Positions 7,408 through 16,033 are shown, counted from the first letter of the stretch. The stretch: 64,000 nt of DNA from Hymenobacter sp. HSC-4F20 (GCF_019599275.1 NZ_JAHZTD010000004.1:1-64000), one strand, 5' to 3'. Numbers and translations are program-made. The notes: generated by a model from the letters alone, not told the origin.

Positions 7408-9192
7408 TTACGCTTCCTCGTTTTGCAACTGCCGTTCGTAGAGTGCCCGGTAAAGGCCGTTCTCGTTTTGCATCAGGGCTTCGTGGGTGCCGTGCTGCAC
7501 AATCTGGCCATCGTCGAGCACCAGGATTTCGTCGGCGAGCTTCACGCTGCTGACCCGATGCGAGATTATAAGGCTGGTACGGTTGTGCATAATGCGCTGC
7601 AGAGCACCCAGAATGGCGTTTTCGGTATTGGTATCCACCGCCGACAGGGCGTCGTCCAGAATCAGGATTTTGGGCTCCTTTACCAGAGCCCGGGCGATGC
7701 TCACGCGTTGCTTCTGGCCACCGGAGAGGGTAATGCCCCGCTCTCCTACTTTCGTATCGAAGCCTTCGGGAAAGCGCGCAATGTTTTCGTACACGTTGGC
7801 ATCTTTGGCGGCCTGGAGCATTCGTTCCTCGTCCGGTGCATCGAGGCCGAAGTTAATATTGTTGCGGATGGAGTCGGAAAACAGAAACACATCTTGGGGC
7901 ACGTACCCAATCTGGCTGCGTAGAGAGTGAAGCGACAAGTCGCGCACATCTATTCCATCAACCAGGATGCGGCCGCTGGTCACGTCGTACAGGCGCGATA
8001 ATACTGCGGCCACGGTGCTTTTGCCGGCACCGGTGTTGCCAATAACAGCCAGTGTTTGCCCCGGTCGGATGCGGAACGATACGTCGCGCAGGGCCTGAAT
8101 ACCGGTATCGGGATAAGTGAAGGTAACGTGGTCGAAAACAATGTCGCCCTTAAGGTCCAACTCCAGATTCTGGCGTGATACAATATCGGTTTGCTGGTGC
8201 ATAAATTCGTTGATGCGCGCCTGCGAGGCTTCGGCGCGTTGCACCAGGGAGCTGGTCCAGCCCAGGGCAGTTACGGGCCAGGTAAGCAGGTTTACGTAAA
8301 TCAGAAACTCGGCAATGCTGCCAGTAGTGATAGTGCCGCGAATCACTTCCTGCCCGCCCAGCCATACTGTAAAGATGGTGCTCAGGCCAACCAGAAACAG
8401 AATCAGGGGAAAGAACAGCGAGTTCACGAAGTTCAGGCTCAGCGACTTTTCCTTATAGTGCTCCGACGCCTCGGCAAACTGCCGGTGCGAGTCCTCTTCC
8501 CGCACAAACGACTTCAGCACCCGAATGCCTGAAAAGGCCTCCTGCACGAACGTCGTCATGGAAGCCAGAGAACGTTGAATCTCGTCCGACTTCTTTTCGA
8601 TCAGGTTATTGACGTAAAATATGCTCACGCTCAGGATGGGTAGCGGTAGCAGCGTGTAAATAGTCAGGCGTACGTTCACCATGAACATCAGCGGCACAAT
8701 GAGCACGAACAGAATCACCAGCTGCATGAAATACATCAGGGCCGGCCCGATATACATGCGCACCCGCCCGACGTCCTCCGAAATCCGCGACATCAGGTCG
8801 CCGGTGCTGTGGCGGCGGTAGAAGCTCAGGGGCAGACGCTGGTAGTGCTGGTAGATTTCATTTTTCTGGTCATTCTCTACGTGCCGGCTCATCACAATGA
8901 GGGTCTGGCGCATGAAAAACAGAAAGATGCCTCGCAGCAGCGCCATTACCAGAATCAGCACTCCGTAGAGCAGCACATTGCGCCCGAATAGCTCGTACAC
9001 CTCGCTTTGGGCCCGGGTGCCGGCGTAGAGGTGATAAAGGTCGATGCCTTCGCTTACCAGATCAAAAGCATAACGCACAATCTGGGCTGGGAAGATGGCG
9101 AGCAGTGTGCTCAGCGCCACAAACAGCACCCCACCCAGGAAGTGCCATTTATAGCGCAGCAAGTATACGTTGGTAGCGGAAAGGGCGCGCAC
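7408..9192 (-). CDS. ABC exporter, fused membrane and ATPase domains
   Basis: This 594-aa half-transporter has a six-helix type-I exporter membrane domain (residues about 10-320) and an ATPase domain with Walker A GNTGAGKS (385-392), the standard signature LSGGQKQR, Walker B ILILDDALSAVD and H-loop ISHRVSS. In Walker B the usual catalytic Glu is Asp (LDDA), a change known from one half of heterodimeric exporters such as YheH/TM288-type pairs, so this protein may need a partner; the exporter at 3805-5577 keeps the Glu (LDEA) and is a natural candidate. Substrate unknown, probably lipid or hydrophobic compound. Confidence 0.9.
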   Translation of the reverse strand: MRALSATNVYLLRYKWHFLGGVLFVALSTLLAIFPAQIVRYAFDLVSEGIDLYHLYAGTRAQSEVYELFGRNVLLYGVLILVMALLRGIFLFFMRQTLIVMSRHVENDQKNEIYQHYQRLPLSFYRRHSTGDLMSRISEDVGRVRMYIGPALMYFMQLVILFVLIVPLMFMVNVRLTIYTLLPLPILSVSIFYVNNLIEKKSDEIQRSLASMTTFVQEAFSGIRVLKSFVREEDSHRQFAEASEHYKEKSLSLNFVNSLFFPLILFLVGLSTIFTVWLGGQEVIRGTITTGSIAEFLIYVNLLTWPVTALGWTSSLVQRAEASQARINEFMHQQTDIVSRQNLELDLKGDIVFDHVTFTYPDTGIQALRDVSFRIRPGQTLAVIGNTGAGKSTVAAVLSRLYDVTSGRILVDGIDVRDLSLHSLRSQIGYVPQDVFLFSDSIRNNINFGLDAPDEERMLQAAKDANVYENIARFPEGFDTKVGERGITLSGGQKQRVSIARALVKEPKILILDDALSAVDTNTENAILGALQRIMHNRTSLIISHRVSSVKLADEILVLDDGQIVQHGTHEALMQNENGLYRALYERQLQNEEA

Positions 9193-9737
9193 AGAGCAGA
9201 AAATTAGAAAGTGGAAAGACAGCCGACCGGCGTCTGGCGTTGCGGGAGGGGTAGTGCCTCATCTCACTGACGGAAACCAGGGCCCGATGGCTACTACCAA
9301 ACAGATTTGTAATAACCCGAGCAAATGAATAGGAGTTTGGCAACTAGTAAGTTAAAATACTAGGCAAGGGGTTTGGTGGGGCCATGTGTACCCGTCTAAC
9401 CTATTCGTTGCCAAAGTTCTAAACTCCCGGAAAAGACGGTTTACGGATGGTTGAAGTCGGAAAATCGGAGTACTTTTGCACCCGCATTGCGGGAAGCCTC
9501 TACGGAAAAGAAGCTGCGTACGTACCATTGCACAACGAGGAAACAGCCACTGAGAGCCGTCATTCGTTTAACGTACTACACAGCAAGGTTTTCGGGGGCT
9601 GCTGCAAAGGTACACTTGGTGAGGTGCTGAAACAGGGCAACAGGAAAGTTTGCGTGGCAATAACGCAAACGGGACCGTTGAGACACCGGCCTCGCCAGCG
9701 CACTATTTCTCCTCTTCACCACCTCACCACCCAAGGC
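9193..9737. other. Divergent intergenic region with long leader of leucine dehydrogenase
   Basis: This 545-bp stretch separates the ABC exporter (-) from leucine dehydrogenase (+). It holds a good promoter at 9451-9478 and then about 250 nt of leader. The reading frame of the dehydrogenase stays open back to 9447, but the extra 97 codons look unlike protein and precede the family start. A minus-strand TACCTTTG box (at 9610-9603) also lies inside the leader. I see no known riboswitch. Confidence 0.5.
9451..9478 (+). promoter_or_regulatory. Promoter of leucine dehydrogenase
   Basis: TTG at 9451-9453, 17 bp, then TACTTTTG at 9471-9478: both elements of the Bacteroidota consensus (TTTG / TAnnTTTG) at proper spacing. 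Predicted start near 9485, giving a leader of about 250 nt. This is the best two-part promoter in the window. Confidence 0.7.
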
Positions 9738-10829
9738 ATGGTAGAAACGAAAGTGTTGACCGAAACGTCGGTCTTCGGGCAAGTTGCCGAGTATCAGCAT
9801 GAGCAAGTCGTGTTTTGTCATGACCACGAGACGGGCCTGCGTGCCATCATCGGCATCCATAACACAGTGCTGGGCCCGGCCTTGGGCGGCACGCGCATGT
9901 GGCACTATACCTCCGAGGCAGAGGCCCTGAACGATGTGCTGCGCCTTTCGCGGGGCATGACGTACAAGGCCGCCATTTCGGGTCTGAACCTAGGTGGGGG
10001 CAAGGCCGTTATCATCGGCGACGCCAAGACTATGAAGACCGAGGCCCTACTGCGCAAGTTTGGCCGCTTTGTGCAGAACCTCAACGGAAAGTACATTACG
10101 GCCGAGGATGTAAACATGACCACCAAGGACATGGAGTACATTCGCATGGAAACCAAGCACGTGTCGGGCTTGCCTGAGAGCATGGGCGGCAGCGGCGACC
10201 CCTCGCCCGTGACGGCCTACGGGACCTACATGGGCATGAAAGCCGCCGCTAAGAAAGCCTTCGGCTCCGACTCGCTACAGGGCAAGCGCATTGCGGTGCA
10301 AGGCGTGGGCCACGTGGGTACCTACCTGCTGGAGTATCTGCAGAAAGAGGGCGCCCAACTAGTGCTAACCGACTACTACGAAGACCGCGCCCTGCAGGCC
10401 GGTGCCCGCTTTAGTGCCAAAGTGGTGGGTCTGGACGAAATTTACGACCAGGAAGTGGACATCTACTCGCCCTGCGCCCTGGGTGCTACCCTCAACGACG
10501 ACACGCTTCGCCGCCTGAAGTGCCAGGTAGTAGCGGGCTGCGCCAACAACCAGCTGGCCGATGAGAACGTGCACGGCCCTGCTCTGGTAAAGCAAGGTAT
10601 CATCTATGCTCCCGACTTCCTCATCAACGCCGGTGGCCTGATTAACGTGTGCTCCGAGGTACAGGGGGGCAACCGCCAGTCGGTGATGACTCAGACCGAG
10701 CGTATCTACGATATTACCACCCAGGTTCTTGCTAAAGCTGAGCAGGAAGGCAGCCACCCCCAGGCCGCCGCTACCCGCCAGGCTGAGGAGCGCATTGCCG
10801 CCATTGGCAAGGTTAAATCAACATACTAA
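9738..10829 (+). CDS. Leucine dehydrogenase
   Basis: This 363-aa NAD-dependent enzyme would oxidatively deaminate leucine (also valine and isoleucine) to the 2-oxo acid. Its length, the glycine-rich GPALGGTRM loop, the lysine pair K77 (MTYK) and K89 (GGGK), 12 residues apart as in leucine dehydrogenases, and the Rossmann motif GVGHVGTYL support this. The late NAGGLINVCSE block is also characteristic. The start at 9738 was chosen because MVETKVL begins the homologous region, although the frame is open upstream. It opens a co-directional series with nusB. Two relatives of the same superfamily lie at 26494-27723 and 46387-47676. Confidence 0.88.
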   Translation: MVETKVLTETSVFGQVAEYQHEQVVFCHDHETGLRAIIGIHNTVLGPALGGTRMWHYTSEAEALNDVLRLSRGMTYKAAISGLNLGGGKAVIIGDAKTMKTEALLRKFGRFVQNLNGKYITAEDVNMTTKDMEYIRMETKHVSGLPESMGGSGDPSPVTAYGTYMGMKAAAKKAFGSDSLQGKRIAVQGVGHVGTYLLEYLQKEGAQLVLTDYYEDRALQAGARFSAKVVGLDEIYDQEVDIYSPCALGATLNDDTLRRLKCQVVAGCANNQLADENVHGPALVKQGIIYAPDFLINAGGLINVCSEVQGGNRQSVMTQTERIYDITTQVLAKAEQEGSHPQAAATRQAEERIAAIGKVKSTY

Positions 10830-10834
10830 ACAGC

Positions 10835-10919
10835 GAGTGAGTGAATGAGTGATTGAGTGCAGTGGTTGTTCCCATACGCTATTCGCTACCTCACTCATTC
10901 ACTCATTTACTCATTCACT
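10835..10919. repeat. Intercistronic hairpin made of 8-nt repeats
   Basis: Between leucine dehydrogenase and nusB, the left arm (10835-10859) is built of GTGAATGA/GTGATTGA units and the right arm (10890-10919) of ACTCATTC, ACTCATTT, ACTCATTC. The arms are complementary and can slide by one unit. There is no T-run directly after it, so it is not a plain terminator. Confidence 0.7.
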
Positions 10920-10928
10920 TCTCACAGA

Positions 10929-12113
10929 ATGCTCAACCGTCGCACGCTTCGCATCAAGGTCATGCAGGCCCTGTACGCCTACCATCAGGCCGTCGGGTCC
11001 GATTTTTCATTGGCTCTTGACCAGATTGCGGATGCCTTCGCGCCCGATTTGAACTCACCAGAGCCGCAGGACCGCAAGCAGTTGCAGGGCCAGCGCAAAC
11101 TGGCTGAGGTCATTTTTAAAGAGTGGCACAAAACGGGAGCGGACCCCGAAAAATCCGACGACGCGGACGTAGACGCCGCCGTGCAGGACGCCATTACGTT
11201 CTACCAGAAGGCCGTAGCCAAGGACGCTTCTTACTACGGCGGGCAGATGGTGCACGCGGCCGAAAGCATTCACGACCAATACCTGCACCTGCTCAACATT
11301 CCGGAAGCCCTGCTGCAGGTAATTGAGGAGGAGAAAATCCGTGACTCGCGCCGCTTTACGGCGGCCAAGGAGCCTCTGCTGGATACCACGCGCCTGCAGG
11401 AAAACCCGGTGCTGGAAAAGCTCATGAACAACCGGCAGCTGCAGGACCTGACGATCCGCCGGTCCGTGAAGTGGCACGGCGAGGACGAGTTGGAAGCCCT
11501 GCGCAACGCGTGGCGTAATGAGATGAAGCAGGATCCGGAACTGCTGAGCTATCTGGCCGCACCCGCCGGCAACTACCAGGAGGACCAGGAAATTCTGAAG
11601 CACCTCTACAAAACCTACGTGTTCAAGGGGGAAAGCCTGCCGGCCTACATTGAGGAGGACGACCTGAACTGGGAGGAAAACCGCCCCATTGTGAAAAACC
11701 TGGTGGTGAAAACCATTAAAATGCTCGATGAGTCGGCCGACGAGAATCTGGTGCTTATGTCACTGTCCGCCAACTGGCAGGAAGACAAAGAGTTTGCCGA
11801 GAGCCTGTACAAGCAAACCCTACAGGACGACGAGAAATACGAGAAGCTGATTGCCGAATCAGTGCAGAACTGGGATGTGGAGCGCGTGGCCCTCACCGAT
11901 AAGATCCTGCTGAAAATGGCCCTCTGCGAGATGCATCTGTTCCGGGCTATTCCGGTGAAAGTGACCATCAACGAGTACATCGAAATTAGCAAGATGTACT
12001 CCACGCCCAAGAGCAAGCAGTTTGTGAACGGGATTCTGGATAAATTGGCGCAGGATCTGACGGCCAGCGGAGCCATCCGCAAATCGGGCCGCGGGCTGCT
12101 GGACAATCAGTAA
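10929..12113 (+). CDS. nusB: Transcription antitermination factor NusB, enlarged
   Basis: This 394-aa protein starts MLNRRTLRIKVMQALYAYHQ, the normal NusB opening helix, and ends with a second NusB-like part (about residues 300-385: DWDVERV-type segment, ALTDKILLKMALCEM, VTINEYIEISKMYST, KFVNGILDKL-type end). Classic NusB is about 140 aa; the extra 200-plus residues between these parts are charged and helical. Enlarged NusB is common in Bacteroidota. NusB joins NusE (S10), boxA RNA and RNA polymerase in rRNA antitermination. The ATG at 10929 is preferred over an upstream in-frame ATG (10857) that lies inside the hairpin repeat. Confidence 0.85.
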   Translation: MLNRRTLRIKVMQALYAYHQAVGSDFSLALDQIADAFAPDLNSPEPQDRKQLQGQRKLAEVIFKEWHKTGADPEKSDDADVDAAVQDAITFYQKAVAKDASYYGGQMVHAAESIHDQYLHLLNIPEALLQVIEEEKIRDSRRFTAAKEPLLDTTRLQENPVLEKLMNNRQLQDLTIRRSVKWHGEDELEALRNAWRNEMKQDPELLSYLAAPAGNYQEDQEILKHLYKTYVFKGESLPAYIEEDDLNWEENRPIVKNLVVKTIKMLDESADENLVLMSLSANWQEDKEFAESLYKQTLQDDEKYEKLIAESVQNWDVERVALTDKILLKMALCEMHLFRAIPVKVTINEYIEISKMYSTPKSKQFVNGILDKLAQDLTASGAIRKSGRGLLDNQ

Positions 12114-12241
12114 GCTCACGGACCGGGTGAGGTAGGAGAAGCAGATAATATTCTGAATTTTCTATATCCTGCGCCCTCGTTCTACGTATTTATCTCGACT
12201 CCCTACCTTCTTTTCCACCCTCGTACTCATTTCTCTCCATC

Positions 12242-12553
12242 ATGGGTAGCAAAACCACCACCGGCATTCTATGCTTCGCCGGCGGCGCCCTCACCGGGGC
12301 CGTTATCGGACTTCTGTACGCCCCTGAAAAGGGCCGTGAAACTCGCAGCTGGCTGAGCTACCAGTTGGAGAAATACCGCGAAACCCTCGCCGACCTGACC
12401 GAGAACCTAGTGACCAGCCGCGCCGACCAGGGCCCCAGCTCCGCCAAGAGTGAAGGCCAGCGGGTAATTCAGGACGCCAAGAGCAAGGCCGAGCAGTTGC
12501 TGGGTGATGTTGATCAGCTTATTAACCAGATCAACTCGCGGAAAACGATTTAA
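12242..12553 (+). CDS. YtxH domain protein
   Basis: This 103-aa protein has a glycine-rich N-terminal membrane segment (residues about 7-27, GILCFAGGALTGAVIGLLYAP) directly followed by EKGRETR, the hallmark of the YtxH family, and a helical, charged tail probably forming a coiled coil. Family members are general-stress-associated small membrane proteins with no defined biochemical role. It follows nusB by 128 bp and may share its transcript. Confidence 0.85.
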   Translation: MGSKTTTGILCFAGGALTGAVIGLLYAPEKGRETRSWLSYQLEKYRETLADLTENLVTSRADQGPSSAKSEGQRVIQDAKSKAEQLLGDVDQLINQINSRKTI

Positions 12554-12572
12554 CCAAATGCAGTAACGTACG

Positions 12573-12625
12573 GATGTGCTGATGCGCTGATAGGCAGGTA
12601 GCTGCCGGCAGCACATCAGCACATC
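12573..12625. repeat. Intercistronic hairpin of 8-nt repeats, terminator-like
   Basis: Left arm GATGTGCTGATGCGCTG (12573-12589) pairs with CAGCACATCAGCACATC (12609-12625), 16 of 17 positions. Each arm is an 8-nt near-tandem repeat. TTCATTTTT follows on the plus strand, so this one may terminate the ytxH transcript ahead of the next promoter. Confidence 0.7.
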
Positions 12626-12653
12626 TTCATTTTTAGTACCCGCCAAGGATGGG

Positions 12654-12661
12654 TACCTTTG
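12654..12661 (+). promoter_or_regulatory. -7 box upstream of isocitrate dehydrogenase
   Basis: TACCTTTG, exact TAnnTTTG match, directly after the ytxH hairpin. It predicts a leader of about 135 nt to the ATG at 12804. Confidence 0.5.
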
Positions 12662-12803
12662 CGCAACATGGTGGGACGCCAGTACCGGGTAGCTTTGCGG
12701 CCGGCTGGCGGTACTGAAAGAGCGTGCCTGCTACCTTCAGCAGCGGCCCCTAACTTCTCAGTTTGCCTGCCCCAGATTAGCCCATTAACCCCAACTCAAT
12801 AGA

Positions 12804-13808
12804 ATGCATCTCATCACTCTCATTCCCGGCGACGGCATTGGCCCCGAAATCACGAAAGCAGTAACCGATATTTTCGCGGCGGCGCAGGTGCCGGTGCAGT
12901 GGGAGGAGCAGAACGCGGGCCAGACGACCTTCGACCAGTCGGGCGAGCTGCTTCCGCAGGCTTTGCTCTCGTCCCTGGAAAAGAACAAGGTAGCGCTGAA
13001 AGGCCCCATCACTACGCCCGTAGGCAAAGGCTTCCGCAGTATTAACGTAACGCTGCGCCAGAAGTACGACCTCTACCAGAACGTGCGCCCCTCGAAAACC
13101 ACCGAGGGCATCCAGACGCGCTACTCGGGCATCGACCTGGTGCTGTTCCGCGAGAACACCGAAGGCCTGTACGCCGGCCTGGAAGTGTGGGATGAGCACA
13201 ACGGCATTGGCGACTCTATTGCCCGCGTAACCGTGGCAGGCGCCCGCAAAATCTGCCGCGCCGCCTTTGCCTACGCCGCCAAGCACGGCCGCAAAAAGGT
13301 AACGCTGGCTCACAAGGCTAACATCCTGAAAGTGCCCGGCAAAATCATGCTGGACGCTGCTCAGGAAGCCGCCCGCGAGTTTCCGCAGATTCAGTACGAA
13401 GACAAGATCATTGACAATATGTGCATGCAGCTGGTCGGTAAGCCCGAGCAGTTTGATGTGATTGTGACCACCAATCTGTTCGGCGATATTCTTTCCGACC
13501 TGTGCGCTGGTCTGGTGGGTGGCCTGGGGGTAGTAGCCGGCGCCAACATCGGCGACGAGATGGCCATTTTTGAGGCTGTGCACGGCTCCGCGCCCGACAT
13601 TGCCGGCCAGGGCAAGGCCAACCCCACTGCCCTGCTGCGCTCGGCCCTGATGATGCTGCACCACATTGGGGAGCATGAGCACGCCAACAACATCGAGCGG
13701 GCCCTGGAAGCTACCCTGAAGGACAAGCAAAAGTGCACCGGCGACCTGGGCGGCTCGGCTTCGACCAGCGAATTCGCGCAGGCTATCATCGAAAACCTGA
13801 ACAAATAA
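12804..13808 (+). CDS. NAD-type isocitrate dehydrogenase family enzyme
   Basis: The 334-aa product belongs to the isocitrate/isopropylmalate dehydrogenase family, which oxidatively decarboxylates a hydroxy acid. IPGDGIGPEI at the N-terminus, NVRPSKT, LVLFRENTEGLYAG (substrate loop of isocitrate enzymes), KANILK and the metal-binding TTNLFGDILSD are visible; HGSAPDIAG gives the cofactor loop. The short length and ENTEGLYAG point to the NAD-dependent isocitrate dehydrogenase group of the TCA cycle rather than to isopropylmalate dehydrogenase, but substrate is inferred. It has its own promoter box. Confidence 0.85.
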   Translation: MHLITLIPGDGIGPEITKAVTDIFAAAQVPVQWEEQNAGQTTFDQSGELLPQALLSSLEKNKVALKGPITTPVGKGFRSINVTLRQKYDLYQNVRPSKTTEGIQTRYSGIDLVLFRENTEGLYAGLEVWDEHNGIGDSIARVTVAGARKICRAAFAYAAKHGRKKVTLAHKANILKVPGKIMLDAAQEAAREFPQIQYEDKIIDNMCMQLVGKPEQFDVIVTTNLFGDILSDLCAGLVGGLGVVAGANIGDEMAIFEAVHGSAPDIAGQGKANPTALLRSALMMLHHIGEHEHANNIERALEATLKDKQKCTGDLGGSASTSEFAQAIIENLNK

Positions 13809-13839
13809 GACCCCAGATTCAGCGGTTGAGCTAAACGGA

Positions 13840-13930
13840 CTAGACGGATAGGAGAACAGATAGAAAGAAGCCCAAGGCCACCTGCTATAGCGCCTATCCG
13901 TTCTATCCAGCAAGGTATCCGCTGTATCTG
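13840..13930. repeat. Intercistronic imperfect inverted repeat
   Basis: Between the isocitrate dehydrogenase and DUF1573 genes, ACGGACTAG/ACGGATAGG/ACAGATAG units on the left face CTATCCGTT/CTATCCAGC/GTATCTGTG-type units on the right, a looser version of the hairpins at 10835 and 12573. No T-run follows. Confidence 0.45.
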
Positions 13931-14027
13931 TGGGCTATCTGCGGTTAATGCCGTACTTTCACGAACGGTAAACGTCTTTTGTAGTAAGCGACTGACCTGC
14001 ACACGTCAGCGCCTTTTTCTGACCACC

Positions 14028-14552
14028 ATGAAACGCAATCTGTTTTCAGCTTTTCTGTTCTCTGGCGCCCTGCTGCTAGGGGCTTGCAACAATAACAAAG
14101 GTGAAGTTGGCGCCGAGGGCATGAATGCCGCCGCTGCCAACGCCAACGAGGCCGTGGCGAACCCCGTGGTGGACAACCCGAACGTGACCAACGAAACCGA
14201 GGCCCCTAACCCGAATGCTCCGGTAATGACCTTCGCCGTAGCCGACCACGATTTCGGCGACATCAAGCCCGGCGAAGTGGTAAAGCACACGTTTGAGTTC
14301 ACTAACACCGGCAAGTCGCCGCTGCTGATTGAAAACGCCACGGCTTCTTGCGGTTGCACTACCCCCAACTGGACGAAAGAGCCCATTGCCCCCGGCGCTA
14401 AAGGCACCATTGATGTGCAGTTTGACTCGCACGGTAAAATGGGCATCCAGAACAAGGAAGTGGCTATCCAGGCCAACACCCAGCCCAGCATCACCAAAGT
14501 AGTTATCAAAGCCAACATTCTTTCCGACGGCCAGAATGGCCCGACTCGCTAG
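14028..14552 (+). CDS. DUF1573 lipoprotein
   Basis: The 174-aa product has a lipoprotein signal (lipobox LLLGAC, Cys near residue 20), an Asn/Ala-rich linker and a DUF1573 domain with the usual DHDFGDIKPGEVVKHTFEFTN and ASCGCTTPNW motifs (immunoglobulin-like fold). The protein would be anchored at the outer or inner membrane facing the periplasm or surface. DUF1573 proteins are very common in Bacteroidota and their biochemical role is not established. It leads into yajC. Confidence 0.88.
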   Translation: MKRNLFSAFLFSGALLLGACNNNKGEVGAEGMNAAAANANEAVANPVVDNPNVTNETEAPNPNAPVMTFAVADHDFGDIKPGEVVKHTFEFTNTGKSPLLIENATASCGCTTPNWTKEPIAPGAKGTIDVQFDSHGKMGIQNKEVAIQANTQPSITKVVIKANILSDGQNGPTR

Positions 14553-14567
14553 GTCTGGCCTGCCCGT

Positions 14568-14635
14568 AACAGAAGTTAGAAAGTAAAGCAGGAGCTGGCG
14601 CCGCTAGCCGGGCTTTATCTTTCTAACTTCTTTGT
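14568..14635. repeat. Intercistronic hairpin
   Basis: AACAGAAGTTAGAAAG (14568-14583, continuing to 14589) pairs with the reverse complement at 14612-14635 (GCTTTATCTTTCTAACTTC), interrupted by a small bulge. TTTGTTTTCC follows on the plus strand, so a terminator role for the DUF1573 transcript is possible. Confidence 0.55.
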
Positions 14636-14657
14636 TTTCCCGCTGATATTTCTGCTC

Positions 14658-14978
14658 ATGTTTGCCACCCTTCTTCTCCAAGTCGCCCCTTCTGCTACCA
14701 GCGGCCTGATTTCCTACCTGCCCCTCGTGGCTATGGTAGTAGTAATGTACTTCTTCATGATCCGGCCTCAGCAGCGGCGCTCCGCCGAGGCCAAGAAATT
14801 CCGCGCGTCGCTGGGGAAGGGTGCCAACGTGGTAACCATTGGCGGCCTGCACGGCAAAATCGTGGACGTGAGCGAGGAAACCGTAACGGTAGAAGTAGAC
14901 AAAGGCGTGCGTCTACGCTTTGATCGGGCTTCCATCGCCCGGGAGGTGGTTAGTAAGAGCCCGTCTCCGGCCGCCTAA
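14658..14978 (+). CDS. yajC: Preprotein translocase subunit YajC
   Basis: This 106-aa membrane protein is the YajC component that associates with SecDF next to SecYEG. It has one membrane helix (LPLVAMVVVMYFFMIRPQQRR) with the family-defining FFMIRPQQ sequence, followed by the cytosolic domain GANVVTIGGLHGKIVDVSEETVTVEV. Length is typical. It is followed 14 bp later by the YbbR-like gene and then coaE, an arrangement frequent in Bacteroidota. Confidence 0.95.
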   Translation: MFATLLLQVAPSATSGLISYLPLVAMVVVMYFFMIRPQQRRSAEAKKFRASLGKGANVVTIGGLHGKIVDVSEETVTVEVDKGVRLRFDRASIAREVVSKSPSPAA

Positions 14979-14992
14979 CGCCTCGTGTCGGG

Positions 14993-16003
14993 ATGCCGCC
15001 GCAGCCGGCGGCCGATTTGTTCACTTTAGCTGCTTGCCTTGTGCCATCTGTTCGTCCGGGCCGTGTACTGCGCTGGTTTATGTACCCGTTCTACGGGCAG
15101 GAGCGGAGCTATTGGCGGGCCGTTACGGTGTGTTTTCTGGCGGCCAGCACCTTCTGGCTGCTCAATGCTCTGAATAAAACGTACACTACCCGCATTACCT
15201 ACCCCCTGGCCTGGCGCTACGACGAAAGCCGGTTTATTCCGGTACAGCCCTTGCCCCGGGAGGTGCCCGTGAACGTTACGGGGCGGGGCTGGAAGCTGCT
15301 GCGCCGCCAGCTGATGCTGGACGTGAAGCCGGCCGAGCTGACCCTGAGCACGCCCACCACCACACGCTACGTCACGGCGCGCACTATTCGGCCGGCGTTG
15401 CAGCAGGCCATGGAAGGACTACAGTTCAACTACCTGCTTTCCGATACGCTGTGGGTAGAGCTAGACCGCCTCATCAGCCGGCGGCTGCCACTGGGCCTGA
15501 GCCCCGCCACCGATGGTGCCGCTCTGCCTTATGCTGCCCGCTTTGAGCCCGCCAGCGTGGTGTTCCGGGGGCCGGCCAGCAAAGTGAACACGCTGCCGGC
15601 TCCCTACCCGGTACACTTACCCCAGGCCCCAGCCGGTTCCTCCACCGGAGATATTCGCGTACCCATCGGAGGCCCCGACCTGGTGCAAACCAACGTGCAG
15701 GACGTGCGCGTGCGCCTGCTGCGCCGCCCCGTGGTAAATATTCCCGTGGACGTAATCCCCGAGCTGCTGGACGCGCCCGTTGGCCGGCAGTATCGCTTCG
15801 CGCCCGCTACGGTGCGGGTGCGGTTGCAGTTTTTCCCCGAAGACACCGTTGGTTTCCAGCGTGAGCAGGTGCGGGTGCAGCTGCACTACGGCCAGTTCAC
15901 CAACCGCGACTCCAGCCTACAGCCGTTTTTGTCGGAGAAACCCGCCCGCGCCCGGGGCTACCTGCTGCTGACGCGCGGTGTGCGGGTACAGCAGGTAGAG
16001 TAG
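14993..16003 (+). CDS. YbbR/CdaR-like membrane-anchored protein
   Basis: The 336-aa protein has one membrane helix near residues 42-60 (AVTVCFLAASTFWLLNAL) and an extracytoplasmic part with YbbR-type repeats (PREVPVNVTGRGWKLLRR, ASVVFRGPASKVNTL, RPVVNIPVDVIPELL). In Firmicutes, YbbR (CdaR) regulates the c-di-AMP cyclase CdaA; here no cyclase is adjacent, so that link is not shown. Start uncertain: ATG at 15080 (MYPFYGQ) would give a shorter N-terminus before the helix. Close spacing suggests an operon with yajC and coaE. Confidence 0.75.
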   Translation: MPPQPAADLFTLAACLVPSVRPGRVLRWFMYPFYGQERSYWRAVTVCFLAASTFWLLNALNKTYTTRITYPLAWRYDESRFIPVQPLPREVPVNVTGRGWKLLRRQLMLDVKPAELTLSTPTTTRYVTARTIRPALQQAMEGLQFNYLLSDTLWVELDRLISRRLPLGLSPATDGAALPYAARFEPASVVFRGPASKVNTLPAPYPVHLPQAPAGSSTGDIRVPIGGPDLVQTNVQDVRVRLLRRPVVNIPVDVIPELLDAPVGRQYRFAPATVRVRLQFFPEDTVGFQREQVRVQLHYGQFTNRDSSLQPFLSEKPARARGYLLLTRGVRVQQVE

Positions 16004-16033
16004 CCGCACATCCCCCGTCTTATCAGAAAATAC

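Noticed and set aside
9447..9737. N-terminal extension of leucine dehydrogenase
   Set aside because: The 97 extra codons start inside the promoter and have no homologous pattern; known enzymes begin near 9738.
10890..10919. Possible CRISPR-like short repeats before nusB
   Set aside because: Units of 8 nt with no spacers; no cas genes are seen anywhere in the window. They fit an intercistronic hairpin instead.
12777..13913. 378-aa frame opposite isocitrate dehydrogenase
   Set aside because: Shadow of the strong coding frame of the isocitrate dehydrogenase gene on the other strand; no family match and no independent start context.
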